Notes: generated from the letters alone by a model not told the origin. A stretch of DNA of 64,000 bases from an uncultured Bacteroidia bacterium (GCA_902776565.1 CACYQN010000012.1:1-64000), one strand, 5' to 3'. Counted from the first letter of the stretch, positions 1-9,691 are shown. A program made the numbers and translations.

Positions 1-3000
1 ATGTTGCCAGTTACGCACGACTGGTGGTCGCCAGTGACAGATACTGTAAGTTCCGGACGGATAATTATCGTACCGCTTAATGTCGGATTGTCACATGGGG
101 ATATTGCTCCAGTGGTAGCGACCGTATATGCGTAAGTACCTGCTACTGGTGTGCTGCCCTCGCTTATCGTAAGCGTATGGGCGGTATTGTCGATTGCAAA
201 GTCGAGGCAGGTAGTAGCCGGAGTTCCGTCTGTCCAAGTAAGGTCGATGCCTGTTGCACCGCCACTGTACTCGAAGACTATCGGAGTGAGTGTCTTCTCG
301 AAGCACAAGGTCTGGTCAAGGTCGCCAGATGTATGGTCGAGTATTGCTGTCGGGTTGACGGTGAGTACTACATCGCCAGATACCACGCAACCGTTCTCTG
401 CGGTTACCACATCGGTATAGGTGTAGGTAACTGCTGCCGTTGCCGAAGCAGTCGGGGTTACCGTCAGCGAGGCTGTGGTATTGTCGGCAGGCATTCCTGC
501 ACCATCTGTCGGGATTACCGACCACGAGTGCGAAGCTATAGACAAGGTGTTATTGTTGAGTACGCTGAGCGTGCTGGTCGAAGCTGACAAGCAGACATCG
601 TTAAGAGTGCTTGTAGCATTTATGCTCGGTACCTGACGCGCACCAATTGCAACCGTTGTAGAACCGATACAACCATAGCCGTCGGTTACAGTCACGCTAT
701 AGCTACCTTCAGGCAAGTCGCTTATAGCCTGCGTTGTCCTTGCAGGATCCCACGTTGCTGTCGGATATGTGTTCCAAGCGTAGGTGTATGCCGGAGCTGG
801 AGCAGTTCCCGGTCTTCCGCCACCAGGAGTTACGGTTGCTTCACCTACCGACTGTCCGTCACAAGTTTCAATTATATCATTATCAGGGTCTATCGTTGCG
901 GTAACAGCAGTCGGCTGCCATACTTCTACCCCACCGGTCACCGAAGCAGTACATCCGTTAAAGTCGGTTACGACAACATTGTAAGTACCTGCCGTCTGTC
1001 CATCTATGGTGTGCTGAACCTGCGAATTGACATTGCTGTAGAAATTCTCTGCAGTTCCACCATCAATGCTGAACTGATAGTAGTAAGGTGTAGCCGTTGG
1101 TCCGTCGCTGAAGATTGTTCCGCCAGTTGCGACAAGTGTAAACGAACCGTCGTCGTAGCCATAGCAAGTAGCCTCGACAATACCTGACGATGGTGCTTCC
1201 ACTGTAGGAACCGGATAAATTGTAAGAGGTACGCTAGCTGTAACTACGCAGGCATTAGCTGCTGTAATAGTTACATTATAGGTATATGTGTTAGCTGCTG
1301 TCGGGGTTACGGTTACCGTTGCACCGTCGGAACCAGCGGGCAATCCTGCCTCGGTAGCACTTGCGCTCCAAGCGTAGGTTGAACCTGTTCCGCCATTGCT
1401 TACAACAATTTCAGTTTCCCTGTCGTAGTAGCACTTTGAATCGTCGCCATCGACACTAAGCGTGAAGTTTGGTACTGGACGCGCACCAATTGTAACCGTT
1501 GTCGTTGCCTCACAACCGTGAGCATCGGTTACTGTCACACGATAGCTGCCTTCAGGCAGGTCGCTTATAGTCTGCGTTGTCCTGTTTGTTCCCCACGATG
1601 CTGTAGGATATGTATTCCAAGCATAGGTGTATGCTGGATCTGGCGATGTTCCTTGTGTTCCGCCAGCGGGTGTTACAGTTGCCGCACCTACCGACTGGTC
1701 GGTACAAGTCTTGACAATATCATCAGGATCTATCGTTGCTGTAAGAAGTGTAGGCTGAGTAATTTCAACATTTTCCCTTACAGTACAACCATTGCCGTCG
1801 CGTACATATATATTATAGGTATAGCTGGTTTCTTCACCATTGGTAGAAACCGAGAATGTATGCGATTCGTAGTTGGTGCCCGACGAATTCTCCGTAGTAG
1901 TGCCGTCATCGGTGCTGAATACATAGTAGTTAGGCTGTGCAGTCGGACCGTCGGTGTACGGATTGCTGGTACTTGCGGTAGTTCCGTGGTTGGTTACAGT
2001 AACCTCTATCGAACCGGTAGTTTCACCGTAGCAGTTCACATTCTGCTTGGAAATAGAGATTGTCGGGTTGGTCTTTTCCTCAATTACTACGCTGTTGGTT
2101 GCCGAACAACCTGCGTCGTCGGTAACAGTAACACTGTAAGTTCCTGCAGCAAGTTCGTCGATTGTTGCAGTTGTTTCCGAATTGTCCCACAAGTATGTGT
2201 ATGGCGGGTTGGAGCCTGTACCAGGATTTCCTCCTTGACCAAGTGCGGTTGCCACACCTATGTCATCGTTTTCGCAAGCGGTGTGGTTGGCAGTTACCGA
2301 TACAGTAAGTTCGGGACGGATAGTGATAGTGCCTTCGATTGAGGCCTGAGCACAAGCGTTTCCTGTAGCAGTAGTCGTTTCTATCCTATATGTATAGGTA
2401 GCGCCAGCTGTTGGAGCAGCCGAAACTGCACTTATGGTCATTGTGCCGGCATTGTAGCTTAAGCAAGTCGGTACTGGAGTCGAAGTCCAAGTGAAGTTCA
2501 CACCAGTTGCACCGCCACCGTATGTAAATATTATAGGTGCAAATCCGCTCTGGAATTCGTTGTAGCACTTTGTCTGGTCCTTTGCTCCCGAACCTGTGGC
2601 AAGTGCAATTGTAGGTATCGGGCTTATAGTAAGGCTATAGTCGCTGGTTACAGAACATCCGTTTTCGGCAGCGACTACAACCGTATAGGTATAATCGCCA
2701 ACCGCGTCGGGAGTTACAGTGATTGCGTTGAGTGCAGCACCAGATGTCGTTGCCGGCATACCTGCGTGAGCGCCCGAAGCGGTTGACCACGAATAACTTT
2801 CTACATCGGCAAGATTTGTCGCTGCAAGGTTTACCGAAAGTTCGGTAGCCGGGTCGGACAAGCACTTTGTAAGGTTGTTGCCACCAAGTGTATATTGAGG
2901 TACATCGCGAGCTGTTATATCAACTGGTGCTGTAGCGGTACATCCCTTGCTATCTGTTACCTCTACCATATATGCCTGCTCGGCAAGACCTGTTGCCGTT

Positions 3001-6000
3001 GCAGTTGTCTGTACAGGGCTGGTATTCCATTCATACTCGTAGTATGTACTCGGGGCTGTTCCGAATGGGGTTCCACCAGATACCTCAACACTTGCCTCAC
3101 CTACCGACTGACCGTCGCAAGTTTCAACTATAGGATAGTGAATCCAAGCAGTAAGCGGCTCGGCTGGTTGAGTAAGTGTTACTGGTCTGGAGTCGGTACA
3201 ATGCTGGTCTCTTACATATACAGTGTAGTCGCCGCCCATAAGTTCGGTGAAAGTCCACTGCGTAAGGTTGCTGCCAGTATTGTGTGTAAAGTGAACGTTA
3301 TCGAGACTGAACTCGTAGTAACCGCCAGCAAACGGAGTTCCGCCCGTAGCCGAAGCGGGAATTTTACCATCGTTTACGCCGTTGCAGTTCAAATGCGTAA
3401 GTGTTCCGATGCTTAGCACTGGCTGGTCATAGACATTGACAGTAACAGGAAGTTCTGCAGGAGCGCAGTCGTATTCAACGCCGCCAACAGTACGCACTTC
3501 CTTCACATACAAAGTATAGGATACTGTAGCATCAGGCGTAATAGTAAGAGTAAAGCCGTCATCGCCAGCCTCCACATAGTTGGTTCCATCCCAGCTATAG
3601 TAAAGAGTACCAGTACCCGAACCAGTTGCCGACGGAGTGAGAGTAACCGAAGTCCCCGGACATATAGGAGTTGCAGGGATACCGGCAACGCTTAGGTCAG
3701 TAGGCTTTGGAAGCACCGTAAGTGTCTTGCTTTCAGTTGAGACACAATTAAGGGTTTCATAATCTGCCGGATTATCCGGGTTGCCATTCTCCCGAAGTAC
3801 ATCGTGAGGAGTTGTTACAGTAAGTGTATATGTTGTTGTAGATGTAGGTGTTACCGACCAATTTGCACAATCATTATCGGTTTGCCAAGTTTCATACGTA
3901 CAACCGGGACCTCCATTCCACTGGAATCCAGAATTCTGATTTGACTCAGGCTCCAGCACAATCGTTGTTCCTTCGCAGATTGTTGATGTATTAGGATTTA
4001 TATTTACATCTGGCAATGTATAAATAGGTATTCTCTTTCGGTTCCAGCAGCTGCCGTTTTCGGGAGAAGTGGTATATTGGATAACTATTTCATCGTGTAC
4101 GGCATCGTGTACCTGATAGCCGGAAGCCGTATTTACAATTTCGGCATTGAACGCCGAATGGTCGGTATTTCCATTTTCCGAATATATAGACCAAGTACCA
4201 CCGGTAGGGCTCGAAGGCGTAACGCTTAGGTTTATAGTACCGCCCTCGCATATTGCATTTGTACCGCCGAACACAATTTCGGGAATACGAGTAACAGTAA
4301 TCTCGTAAGGCTCTGATATTGAACGACAAACTCCGTTATCCAAAGCATCAATGGAACCTGCTACTATAACCCTGTAGTAGTAGTGGGTATATGGAGGAGC
4401 CGTAGGACTTGGAATTTCGACAATTACTATACTGTCATAGTTCTGGTAGTCATCATCAATACCCGGATAATCAATGTCATCGCCAGCCGAATATGCAGTA
4501 CGGTCTTGGCAACCGGTGCAAAGATACCATTCTCCATCTACAAAGTTCATTCGTGTCCATCTTATTGGATAATCGGGGTCGCTGGGGTCGGTAACTTCCT
4601 CGCCGCGCTCCCAAGCATAGTATGGAGTTGCATACCTCGACTGTGCGCCAAGTGTTTCGTCGAGCGAAGCACGAAGGTGCAATTCCTCGCCGGCGCAAAC
4701 GTTTGCCGAACTAAAGATTTCCTGTCCACCGCTGATACGTGTAAGTATTGACGGTGGCAAGCAGGCACGAACCTCGATGTCGTCCAAAACGAAGTCGTTA
4801 CCATCAGTTATGTGATTAAGATTTTCAATTTTAAACCAAATATCTCCAGCAGGAGGAGAAGATAGTTCTGCATAATAGAACTGCCACTCGTTGGCATCGT
4901 TAGAACAGTTGCCATATTGCGTCATTTCTGGAATATATCCTGTATGAATTGGCTGTTCAAGAAGGCTATGAGTACATGCTTCATCATCAAAAAAATCAAT
5001 TTTCAAATTAGGGAAATTACCAGCATCACCTGGCAAATGCCATTTATTGTTTATATTTGCAGCCCACAATGATACCATAAGTTTATCAACACCGCCACAA
5101 TTAAGTTCCGGAATCTTCCCCTTGTAAAAATAAGTTTCTGCATTATTTGCAGGATCTTCATGGTCGCCTTGGAACAAGTATCCCCACTCAATATTACCGG
5201 GATGAGTATGGTCGTCAAGATAATTGTAATGCTCATATCCATCATATACAAATTTTCTAATAGAATAGTCGCCGATACCTGGGCAGCCATTAGCTTTCCA
5301 TCGGTATGTACAAGCAGCTGCTACGTCGGCAGGTGCCGTTGCCGTACTAATCCATATTGGATCCAATGGAGAAGTTGAATTTCCTCCAAAATCCTGTTGA
5401 AAAATAACATCACCAGTACTATAGCAATCGGTAGGCTTAGGAATACAATAAGTATGAAACTCAAAGCCCTCGCATTGCAAACTATTATTAGTATGGAATC
5501 TTATTGTTAGCGAGCCTGTCTTGGACGTAACCCTCGGATAATAAGTTGCACAAGGATAACTACCAGCGACTACAGAACTCAGGGTAGTACCATTAGCAGA
5601 AGCGCCAACGTTTGTGCCATTATAACAATTAGAAGTGCCGAAAACAGCTCTTGAATGTCCGTGTCCGTGATGGCCGCCACCCCAAAGAATCTTGCTTTCA
5701 TCAAACACAGGGTTACCATTTTCAATTCTCGGTTCACCATCATAGATAGTAATCCAGTCGTTCTGCCAGTCGAAATTATATTCACCTTCAAGAGAAAGTA
5801 TGCTTCCCGGCCTTCCCGGACGCAAAACAATGTATTCGTTGTTGAGGTTAGCGGAATAGTTTCCATCGGAGCCTCCATCATCGTAAATCGTAGCGTTGCA
5901 AGTTTCCACTTCAACAGGTCCCTCACCGGGTCCAGGCATCTCATATTCACGCGGACACTCCACATGAACCGAAGCCGACCAAGTGCCACTTACAGATGAG

Positions 6001-7751
6001 TTACTCATAAATATCACAGTCATCACGGGACCAACGGAAGCCACAGTACGCGGACGACCGAAACCGTAATATCTGCCGATAAGGGTCATATCATTGCCTT
6101 CGCCGCTGTAAATCTCGACGTAATCGTTGGCATTGTCGTGAGGAAGAACACCGCTACCGTTTACCACAGCAAAGTCAAGCAAAATGTTTGCTTCGGAGTC
6201 GGTGGCGCGGAACACCTGTCTGGTGTATTGCAGGTTGGTGTATGTACTGTTGATTGCATAAGCATCGTCACAGCCGAGCGACTGTTCTGCAAGGTCGCTG
6301 AGGCAAATAGCCGAAACCGTTGCATTCCAAACACCGGTAACCTCCTCGTTGCTAAAGAACTCGACAGTCATAACATTGGACGAAGAATATATTGCGTTCG
6401 GAGCGGACTCGCCACGGTAATATACGCCCCTCAAAGTTGCAGTAGCGCCTTCGCCGTCGTAAACCAGAACCCTGTCGTTGTCGCCATCCTCGGGCAGAGC
6501 CGTAAAATCGAACACCAGCCTTGCATTGGCATCGGCGGCGCGGAACACCTGACGTGTATATTGCAGGTTGGCATACTCGGCATTAGTTTCGTTTATCACA
6601 TAGCTTGCGCCACAGGCGATATCGGCAGGCGAGGCTATCACTTCGGGGCAAACCGCCGAAACGCTTGCGCCCCAAGAACCGCCACCGTCATTGTCGCTGC
6701 GAAATAAAACCGTGAGTTTGTTCGTCGACGAATACAAAACAATAGTCGTATCCCCATCATAACGTCCCATACGCGAACCCGTGCTGAGGTCGCCACTATA
6801 TATCTCAACATAGTCTTGGTGTGCATCGTTTGGCAATGAAGTAAGATTGATAACCATACGTGCATTGGGGTCGGTACAGGTGTAGGTGGTTGCATAATAC
6901 TCCGCACCAGTGTATGTGCCGCCAATTTCCTGAGTAGCGCCACAGGCAATCGCCACATCGGGGTTCTGAGTGAAGCAGATGTCGGGCTTCAAGGTTGCAG
7001 CCCAGGCACCGTTAGTAGTACCATTGCTAACGAACTTTAAGCTCAATGCGTTTCCGTTAGACACAACCGTAGTAGTAGTAGCATCGGCGTCAATAATGGC
7101 AACACGTCTGGCAGAGAAATTAGGTCCGTCATAAACCTCAATTCTGTCGTTAGTACCGTCATCTGGCAAATCGGTAAATGTCAAAGTCAGATTGGAACCC
7201 GTATTTGTCGTGAAAACCCTTTCGGTAAAAAGGTTATTGGCGTAAGTGCTACCACCGACTTCTATGTTGCTACCGCCAATAGTTACCTGAGAAGAACCGC
7301 AAGGCAGGTTTACAGGATCCGCGCAATCAATAACAGTGATTGTAGCCTTCCAACCAGCGGCAACCTTACTTGAATTTCTTGCATAAGACTTTGCCGTAAC
7401 AACATTCGACGTAGAGGTAAACGTCCAAGTCGATGTATTGTTCGTAATATCAGTATACGTATTACTGGTTCCATTATGCAAACGCAAATAGCCATAGTAA
7501 CTACTATTATTGTAGAATGCCACCGCAGTAAACGTAATAAGAATCTTAGTTCCAGTAGGAGATGTTATCGTGTGAGTCAAATTCTGATTCGAATGATAAT
7601 TGCCGTCTGGACCTCCATCGTCATAGAAATTGATAGTTTCTCCACAATTTATCGTTGTAGAGCCACTGCTCATAAGCAAGTCTCGCGTCTGCGCCATAAC
7701 AGAACAGCAAAGTACCAGCAAAACCCCGAATAATATAGCTATCTTTTTCAT
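1..7751 (-). CDS. Giant exported CUB/SprB-repeat surface protein, 3' end outside window
   Basis: One frame stays open on the minus strand from ATG at 7751 to the window edge (2583 codons, no stop seen on reading it through). The N-terminus is a signal peptide (MKKIAILFGVLLVLCCSVMAQ). About six CUB-like modules follow, at roughly residues 20-770, recognisable by recurring IYDDGGxDGNY, RIEVYDG and YVEIYSG motifs. Next is a probable jelly-roll/MAM-like module (about residues 770-1000), then Ig/PKD-like modules, and from about residue 1440 onward SprB-type repeats ending in GTYxVxVTDxxGC. Known of the family: SprB and related giant adhesins are T9SS substrates on the cell surface. I infer a T9SS sorting domain in the missing C-terminus. 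Role is probably adhesion or surface display; no catalytic domain is visible. The start is fixed by the signal peptide. Confidence 0.88.
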   Translation of the reverse strand, partial: MKKIAILFGVLLVLCCSVMAQTRDLLMSSGSTTINCGETINFYDDGGPDGNYHSNQNLTHTITSPTGTKILITFTAVAFYNNSSYYGYLRLHNGTSNTYTDITNNTSTWTFTSTSNVVTAKSYARNSSKVAAGWKATITVIDCADPVNLPCGSSQVTIGGSNIEVGGSTYANNLFTERVFTTNTGSNLTLTFTDLPDDGTNDRIEVYDGPNFSARRVAIIDADATTTTVVSNGNALSLKFVSNGTTNGAWAATLKPDICFTQNPDVAIACGATQEIGGTYTGAEYYATTYTCTDPNARMVINLTSLPNDAHQDYVEIYSGDLSTGSRMGRYDGDTTIVLYSSTNKLTVLFRSDNDGGGSWGASVSAVCPEVIASPADIACGASYVINETNAEYANLQYTRQVFRAADANARLVFDFTALPEDGDNDRVLVYDGEGATATLRGVYYRGESAPNAIYSSSNVMTVEFFSNEEVTGVWNATVSAICLSDLAEQSLGCDDAYAINSTYTNLQYTRQVFRATDSEANILLDFAVVNGSGVLPHDNANDYVEIYSGEGNDMTLIGRYYGFGRPRTVASVGPVMTVIFMSNSSVSGTWSASVHVECPREYEMPGPGEGPVEVETCNATIYDDGGSDGNYSANLNNEYIVLRPGRPGSILSLEGEYNFDWQNDWITIYDGEPRIENGNPVFDESKILWGGGHHGHGHSRAVFGTSNCYNGTNVGASANGTTLSSVVAGSYPCATYYPRVTSKTGSLTIRFHTNNSLQCEGFEFHTYCIPKPTDCYSTGDVIFQQDFGGNSTSPLDPIWISTATAPADVAAACTYRWKANGCPGIGDYSIRKFVYDGYEHYNYLDDHTHPGNIEWGYLFQGDHEDPANNAETYFYKGKIPELNCGGVDKLMVSLWAANINNKWHLPGDAGNFPNLKIDFFDDEACTHSLLEQPIHTGYIPEMTQYGNCSNDANEWQFYYAELSSPPAGDIWFKIENLNHITDGNDFVLDDIEVRACLPPSILTRISGGQEIFSSANVCAGEELHLRASLDETLGAQSRYATPYYAWERGEEVTDPSDPDYPIRWTRMNFVDGEWYLCTGCQDRTAYSAGDDIDYPGIDDDYQNYDSIVIVEIPSPTAPPYTHYYYRVIVAGSIDALDNGVCRSISEPYEITVTRIPEIVFGGTNAICEGGTINLSVTPSSPTGGTWSIYSENGNTDHSAFNAEIVNTASGYQVHDAVHDEIVIQYTTSPENGSCWNRKRIPIYTLPDVNINPNTSTICEGTTIVLEPESNQNSGFQWNGGPGCTYETWQTDNDCANWSVTPTSTTTYTLTVTTPHDVLRENGNPDNPADYETLNCVSTESKTLTVLPKPTDLSVAGIPATPICPGTSVTLTPSATGSGTGTLYYSWDGTNYVEAGDDGFTLTITPDATVSYTLYVKEVRTVGGVEYDCAPAELPVTVNVYDQPVLSIGTLTHLNCNGVNDGKIPASATGGTPFAGGYYEFSLDNVHFTHNTGSNLTQWTFTELMGGDYTVYVRDQHCTDSRPVTLTQPAEPLTAWIHYPIVETCDGQSVGEASVEVSGGTPFGTAPSTYYEYEWNTSPVQTTATATGLAEQAYMVEVTDSKGCTATAPVDITARDVPQYTLGGNNLTKCLSDPATELSVNLAATNLADVESYSWSTASGAHAGMPATTSGAALNAITVTPDAVGDYTYTVVVAAENGCSVTSDYSLTISPIPTIALATGSGAKDQTKCYNEFQSGFAPIIFTYGGGATGVNFTWTSTPVPTCLSYNAGTMTISAVSAAPTAGATYTYRIETTTATGNACAQASIEGTITIRPELTVSVTANHTACENDDIGVATALGQGGNPGTGSNPPYTYLWDNSETTATIDELAAGTYSVTVTDDAGCSATNSVVIEEKTNPTISISKQNVNCYGETTGSIEVTVTNHGTTASTSNPYTDGPTAQPNYYVFSTDDGTTTENSSGTNYESHTFSVSTNGEETSYTYNIYVRDGNGCTVRENVEITQPTLLTATIDPDDIVKTCTDQSVGAATVTPAGGTQGTSPDPAYTYAWNTYPTASWGTNRTTQTISDLPEGSYRVTVTDAHGCEATTTVTIGARPVPNFTLSVDGDDSKCYYDRETEIVVSNGGTGSTYAWSASATEAGLPAGSDGATVTVTPTAANTYTYNVTITAANACVVTASVPLTIYPVPTVEAPSSGIVEATCYGYDDGSFTLVATGGTIFSDGPTATPYYYQFSIDGGTAENFYSNVNSQVQHTIDGQTAGTYNVVVTDFNGCTASVTGGVEVWQPTAVTATIDPDNDIIETCDGQSVGEATVTPGGGRPGTAPAPAYTYAWNTYPTATWDPARTTQAISDLPEGSYSVTVTDGYGCIGSTTVAIGARQVPSINATSTLNDVCLSASTSTLSVLNNNTLSIASHSWSVIPTDGAGMPADNTTASLTVTPTASATAAVTYTYTDVVTAENGCVVSGDVVLTVNPTAILDHTSGDLDQTLCFEKTLTPIVFEYSGGATGIDLTWTDGTPATTCLDFAIDNTAHTLTISEGSTPVAGTYAYTVATTGAISPCDNPTLSGTIIIRPELTVSVTGDHQSCVTGN

Positions 7752-7914
7752 ATCTCGACACTCATTAAATTCAACATAAGACTAGTTCTCTCATAGACAT
7801 TATTGGCAATCCTGCCCGAAACGTCGCCACAAATATTGTGTTTTGCGTCTCCTTTAAAACGCGTTATATTAATTAGTGTTCTCATTATTAACAAATTACT
7901 ACACATAGTTTTCT

Positions 7915-7922
7915 CAAATTTA
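7915..7922 (-). promoter_or_regulatory. Candidate -7 box (TAAATTTG) for the giant surface gene
   Basis: Minus-strand TAAATTTG matches the Bacteroidota TAnnTTTG consensus, about 160 bp upstream of the ATG at 7751. No good -33 TTG is seen at the expected distance, so support is weak. The rest of 7752-8070 is AT-rich with no gene I can support. Confidence 0.3.
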
Positions 7923-8075
7923 TTGTAGGCAAAATAATAACATTTTTTTTAATTACCTATTTTTAAAAACATTTTTTTACCTCAAAATCGAATTATTGGA
8001 CGAAAAACAATATTTACATTGCAAAATACATGCCGAAAACGACAAGATGCGGAGGAATTTTAGGGTTTGTTAACA

Positions 8076-8085
8076 GGGGGGGGGG
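8076..8085. repeat. G10 homopolymer tract
   Basis: Ten consecutive G on the plus strand, which is C10 on the coding strand of the giant surface gene. It lies 325 bp upstream of that gene's start and directly beside the 8-bp array. Tracts of this length are prone to slippage. Confidence 0.9.
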
Positions 8086-8093
8086 AGGCAGAA

Positions 8094-8437
8094 GGCTAAC
8101 AGGCGGACAGGCTAACAGACGAACAGGCGAACAGGCGGACAGGCGGACAGGCTAACTGGCTAACAGGCTAACAGGCTAACAGGCGGACAGGCTAACAGGC
8201 TAACAGGCTAACAGGCTAACAGGCTAACAGGCGGACAGGCTAAAAGGCTAGAAGGCAGACAGGCTAACAGGCTAACAGGCGGACAGGCTAAAAGGCTAGA
8301 AGGCAGACAGGCTAACAGGCTAACAGGCGGACAGGCTAACAGGCGGACAGGCTTGCAGTCTCACAGGCGAAAAGGCGAAAAGGCTAGAAGGCAGACAGGC
8401 TAACAGGCTAACAGGCTGACGGTCTAAAAGGCGAAAA
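8094..8437. repeat. 8-bp tandem repeat array, unit GGCTAACA and variants
   Basis: About 43 tandem 8-bp units: GGCTAACA, GGCGGACA, GGCGAACA, GGCTAAAA, GGCTAGAA, GGCAGACA and similar. A higher-order block of six units (48 bp) is itself tandemly duplicated around 8216-8320, showing expansion by duplication. The same unit family recurs at 39335-39486 and, inverted, at 42048-42121. No coding function. It differs from a CRISPR because there are no spacers. Confidence 0.92.
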
Positions 8438-8744
8438 GCATTGCATCGCTACAAATCCTCATCCCTTGCCACTTTGATTTGTACGGTCGCGGCGCGCCAC
8501 GACACGACAAGAACATACAAACAACATCCAACCGCACCAAATCCTTAAATTCTTGTTTTTTATGCACAATCGTACCATGGCGCGATTCGACAATCATCAA
8601 ATCTTCAAACATCCACAAACGACATCAAACAACCCAAATACAGGAGACATTGCACGCAAGGTTTCTACAATTTGGAAACACATTGAACGTTGAACCTTAA
8701 ACATCGAACCTTCCCTCATCTCTTTTCCGCTACGTTCAAAAGCG
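8438..8744. other. Intergenic stretch without a supportable gene
   Basis: Contains a palindrome-like segment near 8488-8505 (gtcgcggcgcgccacgac) related to the motif at 9264-9292. The short reading frames in both directions have no recognisable protein features and no start context. Confidence 0.6.
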
Positions 8745-9142
8745 TGGAGCTGCCGGGAATCGAACCCGGGTCCAAACAAGAAACGAGGGTGCTTTCTACA
8801 TGCTTATTCGGTCTTTGATTGTCGGGAGAAGCACGGGGACGGACACCCAAACTCAACCTTATCTCCTAAAATCTCGCCGCCTCACAGGAGAATAGAAGCG
8901 ACCAGTCCGGTATTTTTTGCCATCGCTTTACCGAAGCGGAACCAGACCGTCCAATCGAGCGATGTTTCGTTCCAGCACCTTGTGCCGGAATTAAGGTAAT
9001 CTACTGAACTTCGACTACGCAGCGAAAGCATAATTATTTTCTGCGCCAGTTATTGTTCTGCAAGACAGTTTTACGGGATAGCCTGCGTTGCCCGGCATGC
9101 TTACACGATCATTTACCTTGCTGTCAAAACCACGTCAGCCCC
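8745..9142 (-). ncRNA. ssrA: Transfer-messenger RNA (tmRNA)
   Basis: The minus strand begins GGGGCTGACGTGGTTTTGAC at 9142 and ends with a T-arm (GGTTCGATTCCC) and CAGCTCC that pairs with the 5' GGGGCTG acceptor strand. The CCA tail is not encoded. The tag frame is at 9015-9044: GCA GAA AAT AAT TAT GCT TTC GCT GCG TAG, giving AENNYAFAA and ending in the hydrophobic AA degron. It rescues ribosomes stalled on broken messages together with SmpB. The length of about 398 nt is normal for a one-piece tmRNA. Confidence 0.96.
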
Positions 9143-9160
9143 ATAAATGAATCGGAAATG

Positions 9161-9168
9161 CAAAAATA
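9161..9168 (-). promoter_or_regulatory. -7 box (TATTTTTG) for ssrA
   Basis: Minus-strand TATTTTTG fits TAnnTTTG and sits 18 nt before the mature tmRNA 5' end, leaving a short leader to be trimmed. Confidence 0.6.
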
Positions 9169-9263
9169 GGGAGATTTAAAATACGGGAAATAGGAATTTT
9201 AACGAAACAGGGAATATTATATGAAATGGAATAATTAACAATTTAATTTACATTCAATAATCT

Positions 9264-9292
9264 GTGGAGGTCGTGGCTCGCCGCGACTCCAC
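9264..9292. repeat. Palindromic GC-rich element
   Basis: Imperfect hairpin: GTGGA pairs with TCCAC and GTCG with CGAC, around the core tggctcgccg. A related core lies inside the terminator at 62046-62093, and a looser one near 8488. Confidence 0.6.
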
Positions 9293-9312
9293 AATTATTT
9301 CATTTGAAAACC

Positions 9313-9620
9313 GGATAATGGATAATGGACAATTGACAATGGACAATTGACAATGGACAATGGACAATGGATAATGGACAATGGACAATGGACAATGGAC
9401 AATGGACAATGGATAATGGATAATGGATAATGGACAATGGACAATGGATAATGGATAATGGATAATGGATAATGGACAATGGACAATGGGCAATGGGCAA
9501 TGGGCAATGGATAATGGATAATGGATAATGGATAATGGACAATGGATAATGGATAATGGACAATGGACAATGGACAATGGACAATGGACAATGGATAATG
9601 GATAATGGATAATGGATAAT
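9313..9620. repeat. Heptamer tandem array, 44 copies of GGAYAAT
   Basis: 308 bp are exactly 44 in-phase 7-bp units (GGATAAT, GGACAAT, with a few TGACAAT and GGGCAAT). Because 7 and 3 are coprime, the three minus-strand frames all give the same 7-residue peptide repeat (SIVHCPL-like). The reading frames here are artefacts of the repeat. Short relatives occur at 38851-38884. Confidence 0.96.
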
Positions 9621-9659
9621 CTGTATATACGCGCCAGGGCGCGTATATACGGATTATCG
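9615..9659. repeat. Long perfect hairpin at array edge
   Basis: GTATATACGCGC (9623-9634) is perfectly complementary to GCGCGTATATAC (9639-9650) around CAGG. Outside it GATAATC (9615-9621) pairs with GATTATC (9652-9658). The outer arm is formed from the last heptamer of the array. Confidence 0.85.
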
Positions 9660-9691
9660 AATCATTTCAAATACATTTATTTCATTTGTAC

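Noticed and set aside
1518..2342. 274-codon plus-strand frame over the giant gene
   Set aside because: Antisense shadow of the minus-strand coding frame. It has no signal peptide or family features, while the opposite frame encodes clear repeat modules.
9254..9591. Three overlapping minus-strand frames of about 100 codons with SIVHCPL-like repeats
   Set aside because: They arise because a 7-bp repeat reads the same in all three frames. No start context and no protein logic.
8094..9620. Repeat arrays as CRISPR
   Set aside because: Units are 7-8 bp and contiguous with no spacers, and there are no cas genes.
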